The notes beneath the pieces were generated by a model, which saw only the letters and a list, made by a program, of their open reading frames with translations, was not told the origin of the DNA and made no database searches. A stretch of DNA of 64,000 nt from Eubacteriales bacterium (GTDB lineage Bacteria > Bacillota > Clostridia > Oscillospirales > Butyricicoccaceae), in the NCBI GenBank assembly GCA_030524205.1, contig JAUNGZ010000001.1, positions 103,528 through 167,527 of the forward strand. The letters run 5' to 3'. The translations under genes and the position numbers were made by a program. This document shows, piece by piece, positions 7,901-16,068 of the stretch. The number at the start of each line of letters is the position of its first letter. Position 1 is the stretch's first letter.

Positions 7901-9148
7901 CTATTTGCCTTTGACGCGGTCCCAATAAGCGCGGGCGGCCTGCTCGGTCTTGTTGGAGCCATAGTCGTAATAACGCGCGTTCTTTAGTTCGTCCGGCAGG
8001 TACTGCTGCGCCGTCCAGTGATTCGGGTAGTCGTGCGGGTATTGATAGGTCAGCCCGCGCCCGAGCTTGGCCGCGCCGCCGTAATGCGCGTCCTTGATGT
8101 GCGCCGGAATATCGCCCGTTTTGCCGGCGCGCACGTCGGCAAGGGCGGCGTCGATCGCGAGATTCGCGCTGTTCGACTTGGGCGCGGTCGCCATCAGGAT
8201 GACCGCCTCGGCCAGCGGGATGCGCGCCTCGGGCAGGCCGAGCTGGAACGCGGAATCGACGCAGGCTTTCACAATGGCGGCACACTGGGGGTACGCCAGC
8301 CCCACGTCCTCCGACGCGATCACCAGCATCCGCCGCGCCGCCGAAATCATATCGCCCGCTTCGAGCAGCCGGGCGAGGTAGTGCAGCGCCGCGTCCGGGT
8401 CGGAGCCGCGGATCGACTTTTGCAGGGCGGACAGGATATCGTAATGACTGTCTCCGTCGCGGTCGTAGCGCATGTTGGAGCGCTGGGCGGCCTGCTCCGC
8501 GTCCGCGAGGGTCACGCGCCCCCCCTTCGCGCCGAGCGCGAGCAGCTCGACCGCGCCGAGGGCTTTGCGCACGTCGCCGCCGCAGGCCCCCGCGATATGG
8601 GCGGCCACGCCGTCCTCGACCGAAAACGCGCCGTCCTCCATGGCAAGGCCAAACGCCCGCTCGACCGCCCGTTCCATAGCCGCGGGGCCGACCGGCTTAA
8701 ACTCAAACACCGTGCACCGGCTGAGGATCGCGTTATAGATATAAAAATACGGGTTTTCGGTCGTCGAGGCGATCAGCGTCATTTTGCCGGTCTCGATGAA
8801 TTCCAGCAGGCTTTGCTGCTGCTTTTTGTTGAAATACTGGATCTCGTCCAGATAGACGAGCGCGCCGTTCGGCGCGAGAAAGGTATCCAGCTCGTCAATG
8901 ATCGCCTTGATATCCGCAATGCCCGCCGTCGTCGCGTTTAAATGATACAGCTTGCGCTCGGTCTGCTTTGCGATAATCGACGCGACCGTCGTTTTGCCCA
9001 CGCCGGACGGGCCGTAAAAAATCAGGTTGGGGATCGTGCCCGACTCGATCACGCGGCGCAGCAGGCCGTTTTTGCCTAAAAGATGCTGCTGGCCTACCAC
9101 ATCGTCCAGCGTTTTGGGACGGATTTTGTCCGCTAAGGGTTGGTACAT
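7901..9148 (-). CDS. rarA: Replication-associated recombination protein A (RarA/MgsA AAA+ ATPase)
   Basis: A 415-residue AAA+ ATPase of the RarA/MgsA/WRNIP1 family, which acts at stalled replication forks. Walker A is FYGPSGVGKTT (about residues 44-54) and Walker B is LVYLDEIQ, followed by the sensor TTENP. The C-terminal half has the family's tetramerisation domain (ASEDVGLAYPQ; YPHDYPNHWTAQQYLP). The ATG is preceded by AGAGGAAG. A small membrane-protein gene lies 24 bases upstream in the same direction, so both probably share the promoter at 9539-9567. Confidence 0.93.
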   Translation of the reverse strand: MYQPLADKIRPKTLDDVVGQQHLLGKNGLLRRVIESGTIPNLIFYGPSGVGKTTVASIIAKQTERKLYHLNATTAGIADIKAIIDELDTFLAPNGALVYLDEIQYFNKKQQQSLLEFIETGKMTLIASTTENPYFYIYNAILSRCTVFEFKPVGPAAMERAVERAFGLAMEDGAFSVEDGVAAHIAGACGGDVRKALGAVELLALGAKGGRVTLADAEQAAQRSNMRYDRDGDSHYDILSALQKSIRGSDPDAALHYLARLLEAGDMISAARRMLVIASEDVGLAYPQCAAIVKACVDSAFQLGLPEARIPLAEAVILMATAPKSNSANLAIDAALADVRAGKTGDIPAHIKDAHYGGAAKLGRGLTYQYPHDYPNHWTAQQYLPDELKNARYYDYGSNKTEQAARAYWDRVKGK

Positions 9149-9172
9149 GTCGTTTCTTCCTCTTATCTTAAA

Positions 9173-9502
9173 TTACAACGACGAAACCGCCGTAAAGGTG
9201 AGCCATCCGGTCAGATTCACGATACAAAGCAAAGTAAGCGGCAGCAAAAACACCTTTTCGCCCAGCGGCAGTCCCGCCCCGCCAAACAGGCCTTTGATCG
9301 CCCAAGCCGTGAGAAACGCGAAAAGGATTGCCCACGCCCACGGCAGCCAGTAGGCCAGCGCGACCGCGGTGCGCAGCGCCGCCCAAACGCCGTCCTCCCT
9401 GCGCAGTCCTTCCACTAAGGCTGCGGGCGCCAGCGACAGCAGATAGAGCGACAGTCCGTTCAGCGCGGTCGAAAGAATATACTTCGCCTTTTTCGCTTTC
9501 AT
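9173..9502 (-). CDS. Small membrane protein of unknown function
   Basis: A 109-residue hydrophobic protein with a basic N-terminus (MKAKKAKY) and about three membrane segments (residues 10-30, 50-72 and 84-106). I recognise no family. It is the first gene after a convincing minus-strand promoter and precedes rarA by 24 bases. Codon use matches its neighbours, so it is likely a real gene, but nothing indicates its role. Confidence 0.65.
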   Translation of the reverse strand: MKAKKAKYILSTALNGLSLYLLSLAPAALVEGLRREDGVWAALRTAVALAYWLPWAWAILFAFLTAWAIKGLFGGAGLPLGEKVFLLPLTLLCIVNLTGWLTFTAVSSL

Positions 9503-9538
9503 GTGCGCCCCTCCCCGTCCGCGTCAATTTGTGGTTTC

Positions 9539-9567
9539 ATTATAGCATCTTCCCCGCCGGAACACAA
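9539..9567 (-). promoter_or_regulatory. Sigma-A-type promoter for the small membrane protein and rarA
   Basis: On the minus strand TTGTGT and TATAAT are separated by 17 bases. The promoter is divergent from the hisC promoter. Confidence 0.7.
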
Positions 9568-9574
9568 ACAGGGC

Positions 9575-9603
9575 TTGACTTTCTCGCTTTACCGTGGTAA
9601 ACT
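9575..9603 (+). promoter_or_regulatory. hisC promoter with palindrome over the -10 region
   Basis: TTGACT (9575-9580), a 17-base spacer and TAAACT (9598-9603) form a good housekeeping promoter. A perfect 14-base palindrome, TTTACCGTGGTAAA (9588-9601), covers the spacer and most of the -10 box and could be a repressor operator. Confidence 0.75.
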
Positions 9604-9639
9604 TTTCCTAGTAAATAAACGGACGCAAGGAGAACCGCC

Positions 9640-10695
9640 ATGAACAAGCCCTTTCTGGACAAGCTGCGCCAAATCGACCCCTATGTACCGGGCGAGCAGC
9701 CGAAATCGACCGGAACCATCAAATTAAACGCCAATGAGAACCCCTATCCGCCCGCGCCGGGCGTGGGCGAGGCGCTGCGCTCCTTCGATGCGGCGGCGCT
9801 CGCGCTCTATCCGGACGCGAACGGCCGGAAGCTAAAAAACGCGCTCGCCGAACGCTTCGGCCTACGGAACACGCAGGTGTTCCTCGGCAATGGGTCGGAT
9901 GACGTGCTCGCGCTCGCGTTCCAGTCGTTTTTCTGCTCGGAAACGCCGATTTTGTATCCGGATATCACGTACTCGTTCTATCCGGTCTGGTGCGACCTGT
10001 TCCGCATCCCCTATGAGACCGTGCCGCTTGACGCGGACTTTTGCGTAAACGCCCGCGATTACGACCGGCCGAACGGCGGCGTCGTGCTGCCCAACCCGAA
10101 CGCGCCGACCGGGCGCGGGGTTTCGCTTGCTTTTCTGGAGGATATCCTCGCGCACAATCAGGACTGCGTCGTCATCATCGACGAAGCCTATGTCGATTTT
10201 GGCGCGCAGTCGGCTGTTCCCCTGCTTTCCAAGTACGAAAACCTGCTGATCGTGCAGACGATGAGCAAATCGCGCTCGCTCGCGGGCATGCGCATCGGGT
10301 ACGCGCTCGGCTCGGAAACGCTGATCGGCACGCTCGAGGCGGTCAAAAACTCCTACAACTCCTACACGATGGACGCGCTCGCGCTCGAAGCCGGCGCGGC
10401 TTCGGTCGCGGACGAAGCGTATTTCCGCACGGTTTGCGGCAAGGTGATCGCCACGCGCGAGCGCGCGGCCAAAGCGCTCGAGGCGCTCGGCTTCACCGTG
10501 CTGCCGTCGCTGACGAATTTTCTTTTCGTCACCCATCCCAACAAGGACGCATCGGTCATTTTTAACGCTTTGCGACAAAAAAATATCCTTGTCCGTCATT
10601 TCCGCCTGCCTCGAATCGAAAATTATCTGCGCATCACGGTCGGCACCGACGCGCAGATGGACGCGCTGATCGCCGCCTTGCGGAATATCCTATAA
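9640..10695 (+). CDS. hisC: Histidinol-phosphate aminotransferase
   Basis: A 351-residue fold-type I PLP enzyme of histidine synthesis, which converts imidazole acetol phosphate to L-histidinol phosphate. Visible elements are KLNANENPYPP at the N-terminus, FLGNGSDDVLAL, the NPNAPTG motif, VIIDEAYVDFG and the PLP-lysine region TMSKSRSLAGMRIGY (lysine near residue 210). The length is typical. The ATG follows AAGGAG. The gene stands alone, between its own promoter and a terminator, not in a his operon, so a broader aromatic or class-II aminotransferase activity cannot be excluded. Confidence 0.9.
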   Translation: MNKPFLDKLRQIDPYVPGEQPKSTGTIKLNANENPYPPAPGVGEALRSFDAAALALYPDANGRKLKNALAERFGLRNTQVFLGNGSDDVLALAFQSFFCSETPILYPDITYSFYPVWCDLFRIPYETVPLDADFCVNARDYDRPNGGVVLPNPNAPTGRGVSLAFLEDILAHNQDCVVIIDEAYVDFGAQSAVPLLSKYENLLIVQTMSKSRSLAGMRIGYALGSETLIGTLEAVKNSYNSYTMDALALEAGAASVADEAYFRTVCGKVIATRERAAKALEALGFTVLPSLTNFLFVTHPNKDASVIFNALRQKNILVRHFRLPRIENYLRITVGTDAQMDALIAALRNIL

Positions 10696-10697
10696 AA

Positions 10698-10724
10698 AAA
10701 GCCGCTCCTTTCGGAGCGGCTTTC
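10698..10724 (+). terminator. Intrinsic terminator after hisC
   Basis: GCCGCTCC-TTTC-GGAGCGGC (10701-10720) is flanked by A and T runs. Confidence 0.88.
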
Positions 10725-10740
10725 ATCTTGTCGAAAAGCC

Positions 10741-11152
10741 CCCGCGCCGCAGCGCGCATGAAACAGAAAATCGAAAGCGGAGCGAAGCGAAGTCTCGATT
10801 GCTCTCATCAAATTGCCGCACGACGGCAGAAAGTGGATAGAGGGCTACGGCCTCATAAAATCCAAGGACATGTGCGTGACTTTTTATAGCCCGTAGGCCA
10901 CTATCCTTATTCTTGCGCTATGCGCGATTATAATGAGTACAAACCGGCTTCAAGTGTACTCCAGAGTGGCTTCGCCTCCAGAGGCCTCTCTCGCCGTCTG
11001 CGACGGCTCACCTTGTCTTGCCGCTTTGCGGCAATTCACCTACTGCCTGAAAGGCGCGCGCAGAAGCCGGAATACTCGATTGGAGGCCGTAGCCCGCCAA
11101 TCTTTATTCCGCCGCTGTGCGGCGATTTGATGGGTGCGCATGCCTTCAATCG
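10741..11152 (-). repeat. Modular hairpin array, copy B (largest)
   Basis: About 400 bases with no credible gene. Read on the minus strand from the stop of the pentapeptide-repeat gene, it shows CGATTGA...TCAAATCG, then TTCTGCGCGCGCC, ACTTGAAGCCGGTTTGTA, TATAAAAAGTCA...GATTTTATG, an AATCGA...TCGATT stem rich in CTTCGC, and the end module CATGCGCGC-TGC-GGCGCGGGGGC. These words and their order match copy D (17569-17745) and, more loosely, A, C and E. It carries extra hairpins, such as GCCGTCGCAGACGGC and GCCGCAAAGCGGC. Stop codon and last Asp codon of the pentapeptide gene lie within its first arm. Confidence 0.7.
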
Positions 11153-11790
11153 ACAACGATCAGTCCCAGCCGTTTGGCCAGACCAGCCGCCTGCATGGGG
11201 GTGACGAGCGCGCCGCGCAGCTCGGCGTTCGTGTCCGACACGGTCAGGCCGTCCAGCTCGCAAGAGGTAAGATCCAGACCCGCGAGCGGGGTGTGCAGGA
11301 AGCAGGCGGCGCACAGCCGCGTCTGCTCAAAGGTCAGGTTCTTCCATTGGCACTCGTTCAGCGTCGCCTGTCCGAGGTCGCAGCGCGCAAACGCAACGTC
11401 CCGCAGGCGGGCGTAATCGAAGCCCGCGCAGGACAGCGCGCAGCCCTCGAACCGCGCCTGCCGCCAGCCGCTTTCCGGGAAATTTACGCCGACCGCCTTG
11501 CATTCCGCAAAATCGACGCGGGAGAAAAAGCCCCCGCTCCAATCGCTGCCCGACAGCTCGCACCGCCGGAACGCCGTGTCGCCGAGATCCGCGCCGTGCC
11601 AGCGGGCACCGGTCAGGCGGCAGTCCTCAAAGAGCACGCCGTGCAGGCGAAGCCCCTCGTACCGCGTCTCGGACAGATCCGCCCCGCGGATATGCAGGCC
11701 CTCGGCCATGCGCTCTTCCCGCTCGATGCGCGCAAGCAGCCCGGCCGCGTCCTGCACCGGCTCCAGCACGCCCGGCAGCCGCGCGGTCAT
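11146..11790 (-). CDS. Pentapeptide-repeat protein
   Basis: A 214-residue protein built of A(D/N)LXX-type pentapeptide repeats, seen between residues 30 and 175 (for example GADLSETRYEGLRLHGVLF and GADLGDTAFRRCELSG), expected to fold as a right-handed quadrilateral beta-helix. Some such proteins mimic DNA and bind gyrase, but no such role can be inferred here. Its ATG overlaps the csoR stop (ATGA), making it the third gene of a copper operon, an unusual partner. It ends VVD-stop, where GAT TGA belongs to the downstream hairpin array. Confidence 0.85.
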   Translation of the reverse strand: MTARLPGVLEPVQDAAGLLARIEREERMAEGLHIRGADLSETRYEGLRLHGVLFEDCRLTGARWHGADLGDTAFRRCELSGSDWSGGFFSRVDFAECKAVGVNFPESGWRQARFEGCALSCAGFDYARLRDVAFARCDLGQATLNECQWKNLTFEQTRLCAACFLHTPLAGLDLTSCELDGLTVSDTNAELRGALVTPMQAAGLAKRLGLIVVD

Positions 11791-12053
11791 GTTTTATCCA
11801 GCAGGCGGACGATCTCACCGATCTTGTCCTCCCGCGCCTGCTCGTCGTCCGCCTCGAACGCCTGCCGCACACAGCCCGACAGGTGGGCGCGCAGCACCTC
11901 GCGCTGCGCCTTGTGCACCAGCGATTCGACCGCCTGCAGCTGCGCCGCGATATCCATGCAGTAGCGGTCGTCCTCGATCATTTTGAGCACGCCGTCAAGC
12001 TGCCCCCGCGCGGTGCGCAGCAGCGGCTCGACCTTTTTCCTGTCCGCCCTCAT
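11787..12053 (-). CDS. csoR: CsoR-type copper-sensing repressor
   Basis: An 88-residue all-helical DNA-binding protein of the CsoR/RcnR/FrmR family. The Cu(I) ligand set of CsoR is present: Cys32 (DRYCMD), His57 (RAHLSG) and Cys61 (GCVRQ), so copper rather than nickel or formaldehyde is the likely signal. The family binds GC-rich dyads and releases DNA when loaded with metal. It overlaps both neighbours by ATGA junctions: copA upstream and the pentapeptide gene downstream. It probably represses its own operon through the dyad at 14582-14600. Confidence 0.92.
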   Translation of the reverse strand: MRADRKKVEPLLRTARGQLDGVLKMIEDDRYCMDIAAQLQAVESLVHKAQREVLRAHLSGCVRQAFEADDEQAREDKIGEIVRLLDKT

Positions 12054-14560
12054 TCAAATCCGACCACCTTATAGCCGGCTTTCTCGACCGCCTCGGTCAG
12101 CTTGGCCTCGTCCGGCACCGCGCCCTGCACGATGGCCTTGCCGCCGTCCAGATCGACCACCGCGCTCACGCCCGGAAACGCCTGCAAGGCCTGCTGCACG
12201 TGACCGGCACAATGCGCGCACATCATGCCCTCGATTTTGATGGTTTTTGTCATTTTTTCTTCCTCCTTCGGCAATACAACATAGCGGTCGGACGCCGGCT
12301 TAGGCGTCGCCGCAAAGAACTTTAAACGCAGCGCGTTGGATACCACACAGACCGAGCTGAGGCTCATCGCCGCCGCCGCGAACATCGGGCTCAGCCCCAG
12401 CTGAAACGGCGCCCACAGCACGCCCGCCGCCAGCGGGATGCCGATGCAGTTGTAGAAAAACGCCCAAAACAGGTTTTGGCGGATGTTGCGCATGGTCTGG
12501 CGGGACAGGCGGATCGCGTCCACCGCGTCCATCAGGTCGCTCTTCATCAGCACCACGTCGGCGGACGAGATGGCAACGTCCGTTCCCGCGCCGATGGCAA
12601 CGCCGACGTCGGCGCGCGCCAAGGCGGGCGCATCGTTGATGCCGTCGCCGACCATGGCGACCTTTCGGCCCTGCTCCTGCTTTTCGCGCACCACGCGCTC
12701 CTTGTCCTGCGGCAGCACCTCGGCGACCACGTCGTCGATGCCGAGCTCGCCCGCGATCGCCCGGGCGGTTGCCTGATTGTCGCCCGTCAGCAGGGTCACG
12801 CCCAAACCGAGCGCGCGCAGCTTTTCCACCGCCGCGCGGCTGGTCGGCTTGACCACGTCGGCCACCGCGAAAATGCCGACGACCTGCCGGTTCGCCGCAA
12901 AATACAGCGGCGTCTTGCCCGCCGCGGCCAGCTCGTCGCCAAACTGCTGCGCCGAGCGCGGCAGGGCGAGGCCGCCCGCCAGCATCATGCGCCGGTTGCC
13001 CGCCATGCAGGCCACACCGTCCACCACGGCCGAAATGCCCTGTCCCTCGATTGCCTGAAACTCCACCGTTTCGCGCTCTCTTGCGCCCTGCCCGCGCGCA
13101 TAGCGCACAATGGCGTCGGCCAACGGGTGGTCGCTTTTGACCTCGAGCGACAGCGCCAGAGAAAGCAGATCGCCGGTTTCCACACCAAGCGATTTCACAT
13201 CGGTCACAACCGGGCGGCCCTCTGTGACCGTGCCCGTTTTATCCAAAATCACACATTTGACATTGTGCAGGTTTTCCAGCGCCTCGGCCGACTGGAACAG
13301 CACGCCGTTTTTCGCGCCCACGCCCGTGCCGACCATGATGGCGACCGGCGTGGCCAGCCCCAGCGCGCACGGACACGAAATCACCAGCACGGCGATCGCG
13401 CGGGTGAGCGCGAAGCTCGGCGTCTGTCCCAGCAGCAGCCACACGGCGGCGGTCAGCGCCGCAAGCCCGAGCACGACCGGCACAAAAATGCCCGCCACCT
13501 TGTCGGCCAGCTTGGCGATCGGCGCCTTGGACGCGCCCGCCTCCTCGACCAGACGGATGATCTGGGACAGCGTGGTGTCGTCGCCCACGCGGGCGGCCTT
13601 CATCACAAAATAGCCGCTTTTGCTCACCGTCGCGCCGATGACCGTATCGCCCACGCCCTTGCCGACCGGCATGCTCTCGCCCGTGATCGCGCTTTCGTCG
13701 AGCGACGCGCCGCCCTCGGTGATCTCGCCGTCCACCGGCACCGACTGCCCGCCGCGCACGACCACCAGATCGCCCACGCGCACCTCGTCGACCGGGACGC
13801 TGACCTCCTCGCCGCCGCGGATGACGCTCGCGGTCTGCGGCCGCAGATCCATCAGCGCGGCGATGGCTTCGCCCGTTTTGCGCTTGGCGCGCGCCTCAAA
13901 AAACTTGCCGAGCGTGACAAGCGCGAGGATCATGCCCGCCGACTCGAAATACAGGTCGTGCGCGAACGAATGCACCAGCGCTTCGTTGCCCGCCGCGCCC
14001 GCGTAGCCGATCTGGAACAGCGCGTACACGCCGTATACCAGCGCCGCGCCCGAACCGACCGCGATCAGCGCGTCCATCGTCGGCGCGCGGTGCCATAGCG
14101 TCTTAAAGCCGTTGATATAGTACTTGCGGTTAATGAATACGATGGGCAGTGTAAGCAGCAGCTGCACAAGGGCAAGGGCAAAGGCATTTTTCATGCCGCT
14201 GACAAACGGCGGCAGCGGCAGCCCGACCATCGGCCCCATCGAAAAATACATCAGCACGGCGAGAAAGACAAACGACACGATAATGCGCGTTTTCATCTCG
14301 TCCAGCTCGTCGTTTGCCTGCGGCGCGTTCGCGGGCGTTTGGTTTCCGCCGTCGTCCACGACGGCGGTGTACCCGCCCGCGGTCACCGCGGCGATGATTT
14401 CCCGCGCGCCGCACACGGCTTCGTCATACCGCACCGCCATGCTGCCCGCGAGCAGGTTGACCTGCACCTCGGAAACGCCGGGCACGGCGGCGACGCTTTT
14501 CTCCACATGGGCCGAGCACGCCGCGCAGCTCATGCCGCCGACGCGAAATCGTTGTTTCAT
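12050..14560 (-). CDS. copA: Copper-exporting P1B-type ATPase with an extra C-terminal HMA domain
   Basis: An 836-residue heavy-metal ATPase. In order: an N-terminal HMA domain with GGMSCAACSAHVEK (residues 8-21), membrane helices, the actuator TGES motif, the CPC metal-transport motif (ISCPCALGLATP), the phosphorylation motif DKTGT and the hinge GDGINDAPAL. CPC with a CxxC N-terminal domain indicates Cu(I)/Ag(I) export. Unusually, a second HMA domain (EGMMCAHCAGHVQQAL) is attached after the last membrane helix through a short linker containing EEEKM, as if a CopZ chaperone were fused in frame. The gene starts the operon copA-csoR-pentapeptide protein behind a near-consensus promoter. Confidence 0.95.
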   Translation of the reverse strand: MKQRFRVGGMSCAACSAHVEKSVAAVPGVSEVQVNLLAGSMAVRYDEAVCGAREIIAAVTAGGYTAVVDDGGNQTPANAPQANDELDEMKTRIIVSFVFLAVLMYFSMGPMVGLPLPPFVSGMKNAFALALVQLLLTLPIVFINRKYYINGFKTLWHRAPTMDALIAVGSGAALVYGVYALFQIGYAGAAGNEALVHSFAHDLYFESAGMILALVTLGKFFEARAKRKTGEAIAALMDLRPQTASVIRGGEEVSVPVDEVRVGDLVVVRGGQSVPVDGEITEGGASLDESAITGESMPVGKGVGDTVIGATVSKSGYFVMKAARVGDDTTLSQIIRLVEEAGASKAPIAKLADKVAGIFVPVVLGLAALTAAVWLLLGQTPSFALTRAIAVLVISCPCALGLATPVAIMVGTGVGAKNGVLFQSAEALENLHNVKCVILDKTGTVTEGRPVVTDVKSLGVETGDLLSLALSLEVKSDHPLADAIVRYARGQGARERETVEFQAIEGQGISAVVDGVACMAGNRRMMLAGGLALPRSAQQFGDELAAAGKTPLYFAANRQVVGIFAVADVVKPTSRAAVEKLRALGLGVTLLTGDNQATARAIAGELGIDDVVAEVLPQDKERVVREKQEQGRKVAMVGDGINDAPALARADVGVAIGAGTDVAISSADVVLMKSDLMDAVDAIRLSRQTMRNIRQNLFWAFFYNCIGIPLAAGVLWAPFQLGLSPMFAAAAMSLSSVCVVSNALRLKFFAATPKPASDRYVVLPKEEEKMTKTIKIEGMMCAHCAGHVQQALQAFPGVSAVVDLDGGKAIVQGAVPDEAKLTEAVEKAGYKVVGFE

Positions 14561-14581
14561 ATCGGGTTCTCCTTGTCTCTA

Positions 14582-14600
14582 CCCCTCCCCCGGGGAGGGA
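14582..14600 (-). promoter_or_regulatory. Candidate CsoR operator
   Basis: A GC-rich dyad with 8-bp perfect arms (CCCTCCCC 14583-14590 and GGGGAGGG 14592-14599) lies between the copA start and its -10 box. Its C-run/G-run form matches CsoR-family operators. The assignment is inferred from context. Confidence 0.6.
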
Positions 14601-14617
14601 GGTTGTTTTCTACCGTC

Positions 14618-14646
14618 AGTATACGACGGCGGCAGCGGTTTGTCAA
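14618..14646 (-). promoter_or_regulatory. copA operon promoter
   Basis: On the minus strand TTGACA (14641-14646), a 17-base spacer and TATACT (14618-14623). Confidence 0.85.
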
Positions 14647-14721
14647 GTAGTTTGCGCTGATGCTTCCCCGGTATACAACGGTTTCTTTCCGTTGCCGCAA
14701 TGGCCGGCGCTAAGGGCAGAC

Positions 14722-14762
14722 AAAAAAAACCGCTGAAACCCGAAATTTCAGCGGTTTTTTGT
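14722..14762. terminator. Bidirectional hairpin terminator downstream of the aldose epimerase gene
   Basis: AACCGCTGAAA (14728-14738) pairs with TTTCAGCGGTT (14746-14756), with A and T runs on the two sides. The stem resembles the AACCGCTGAAAAT module of hairpin array copy A. The 70 bases between it and the gene hold other short hairpins (CCGAAAACGCGTTTTCGG) and may be a degenerate array. Confidence 0.75.
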
Positions 14763-14830
14763 AACAGCCCTGTCCGGCGCAGCCGAAAACGCGTTTTTCG
14801 GGCGCAGCGCCTTTTAATCGAAACGCTTTT

Positions 14831-15712
14831 TCAGTCGGTAATCGTGGTGGAAAAGGAGAGCGTCTCGCTCTGTCCGGGCCTCAGCACGCGCACGCCGATC
14901 TTGTTTTCGATCGCGTGGTCGAGATAGCCGCCGTCCGGCAGCGTGCTCCACGGCTCAAGGCAGACGAAGGGCACGTCAAAATCCTTATACGGGCTCCACA
15001 GGGCGAAGTACGGCAGATCGGAAAATTCCATCGTAACCCGCTTGCCGTTCTTGCGGCACGCAATGGACGCGCGGCGCACGGGCAGCTCGTCCAAAATCAT
15101 CGCGTCGTCCTTAAACGTCTCGCGCGTGATCGGCAGACAGCCGTTTTCCAGCGGCAGATCGCCGTGCTCCTTCGACAGATAGACGTTTTCGTCGGTCAAA
15201 ATAGGATGCAGCACCTCAACGCCCTCGAACTCGACGTAATAATCGGTGATCGCTTCGCCCGGCAGCCAGCACAGCGAATATGCATCGTGCCCGCCGACCT
15301 CATAATACATATCGGTATCGCTCTCGTTGACAGTGAAATGTTCTTTTTTGAGCGTCGCGCCGTCGAGTGTGAAGCGCACGGTGCAGGCGAAATCCCACGG
15401 GTACATCTGCTTGGTGTATTCGTTCTGCGTCAGCAGAAATTCCACGCAGGTATCGCTAACCCGGCTGGCCTGCCATGCAAGGTCGCGCCCGAAGCCGTGC
15501 TGGGTGATCTCATACGCCTTGCCGCCCACGGTGTATTTCTTATCCTTGAGCCGGCCGACAATCGGGAACAGGATGGGTGCATGGCGTTTCCACGCGGCCG
15601 GGTCGCCCTTCCAGACGTATTCCGTGCCGTCCTTCTTGCTCCGAAAGCTGGACAGCTCGGCGCCGAACTCGTTGATCTCCACACGGAAATCCTGATTTTC
15701 CAAAATCTGCAT
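14831..15712 (-). CDS. Aldose 1-epimerase family protein (LacX-like)
   Basis: A 293-residue protein of the galactose mutarotase-like superfamily, a beta-sandwich enzyme that interconverts sugar anomers. Visible family stretches are GAELSSFRSKKDGTEYVWKG, HAPILFPIVGRL and ITQHGFGRDLAW, the LacX-like subgroup often annotated as aldose 1-epimerase family. I start at the ATG at 15712, nine bases after GGGAGG; the ATG at 15721 abuts that site and is less likely. No sugar operon surrounds it, so the substrate is unknown. Confidence 0.88.
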   Translation of the reverse strand: MQILENQDFRVEINEFGAELSSFRSKKDGTEYVWKGDPAAWKRHAPILFPIVGRLKDKKYTVGGKAYEITQHGFGRDLAWQASRVSDTCVEFLLTQNEYTKQMYPWDFACTVRFTLDGATLKKEHFTVNESDTDMYYEVGGHDAYSLCWLPGEAITDYYVEFEGVEVLHPILTDENVYLSKEHGDLPLENGCLPITRETFKDDAMILDELPVRRASIACRKNGKRVTMEFSDLPYFALWSPYKDFDVPFVCLEPWSTLPDGGYLDHAIENKIGVRVLRPGQSETLSFSTTITD

Positions 15713-15819
15713 AGCTGACATCCTCCCGTTCGTTTTGGTATCTTCAGCATACCGCCTTTGCGCGGCAAAGTCAATCGCAAAAGCGCCGCTCCGGCGCAAC
15801 CGTCCCCCGTCCCCCGTCC

Positions 15820-16068
15820 ACCCCCGCGCCGTATCGGCGCGCATTAAATAGAAAACGGCGGCAGCGCCGCCGTTTTCATAAAAAGTCCGGCGCAGGTCCT
15901 GACTTTTTATCCAAAGGCGAAGCCCCGCCGGAATCTTGATTCCGGCGGGGCTTCGGCGCAATAGTCGTCTCCGGCCAAAGGCCGGAACGCCGTCCCTCAA
16001 GACGGACGGTATTTCCGGTTTGAACGCCCGTCAGGGCGTCCCTCGATTAAGAGCGTGCTTTTAATCGA
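15820..16068 (-). repeat. Modular hairpin array, copy C
   Basis: Read on the minus strand from metK: TCGATTAAAAG-CACG-CTCTTAATCGA (16043-16068), GGGACGCCCTGACGGGCG, TTCAAACCGG, a GACGG stem, TCCGGCC/GGCCGGA, GACTATTGCGC, a stem GCCCCGCCGGAATC/GATTCCGGCGGGGC, GATAAAAAGTCAGG/CGGACTTTTTAT, GAAAACGGCGGC/GCCGCCGTTTTC and the end module ATGCGCGCC/GGCGCGGGGG. Order and linkers match copy A almost module for module. The metK TAA lies inside the first stem. The remaining 100 bases toward the epimerase gene (15722-15819) contain only C-rich sequence and no gene. Confidence 0.82.

Noticed and set aside
10741-11145. Small ORFs of 60-95 codons between hisC and the pentapeptide gene
   Set aside because: They overlap the hairpin array, lack ribosome-binding sites and change frame through palindromes.
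12476-14098. 540-codon open frame on the plus strand opposite copA
   Set aside because: It is antisense to an intact, unmistakable P-type ATPase. Long antisense frames are expected at this GC content, and it has no recognisable domain or ribosome-binding site.
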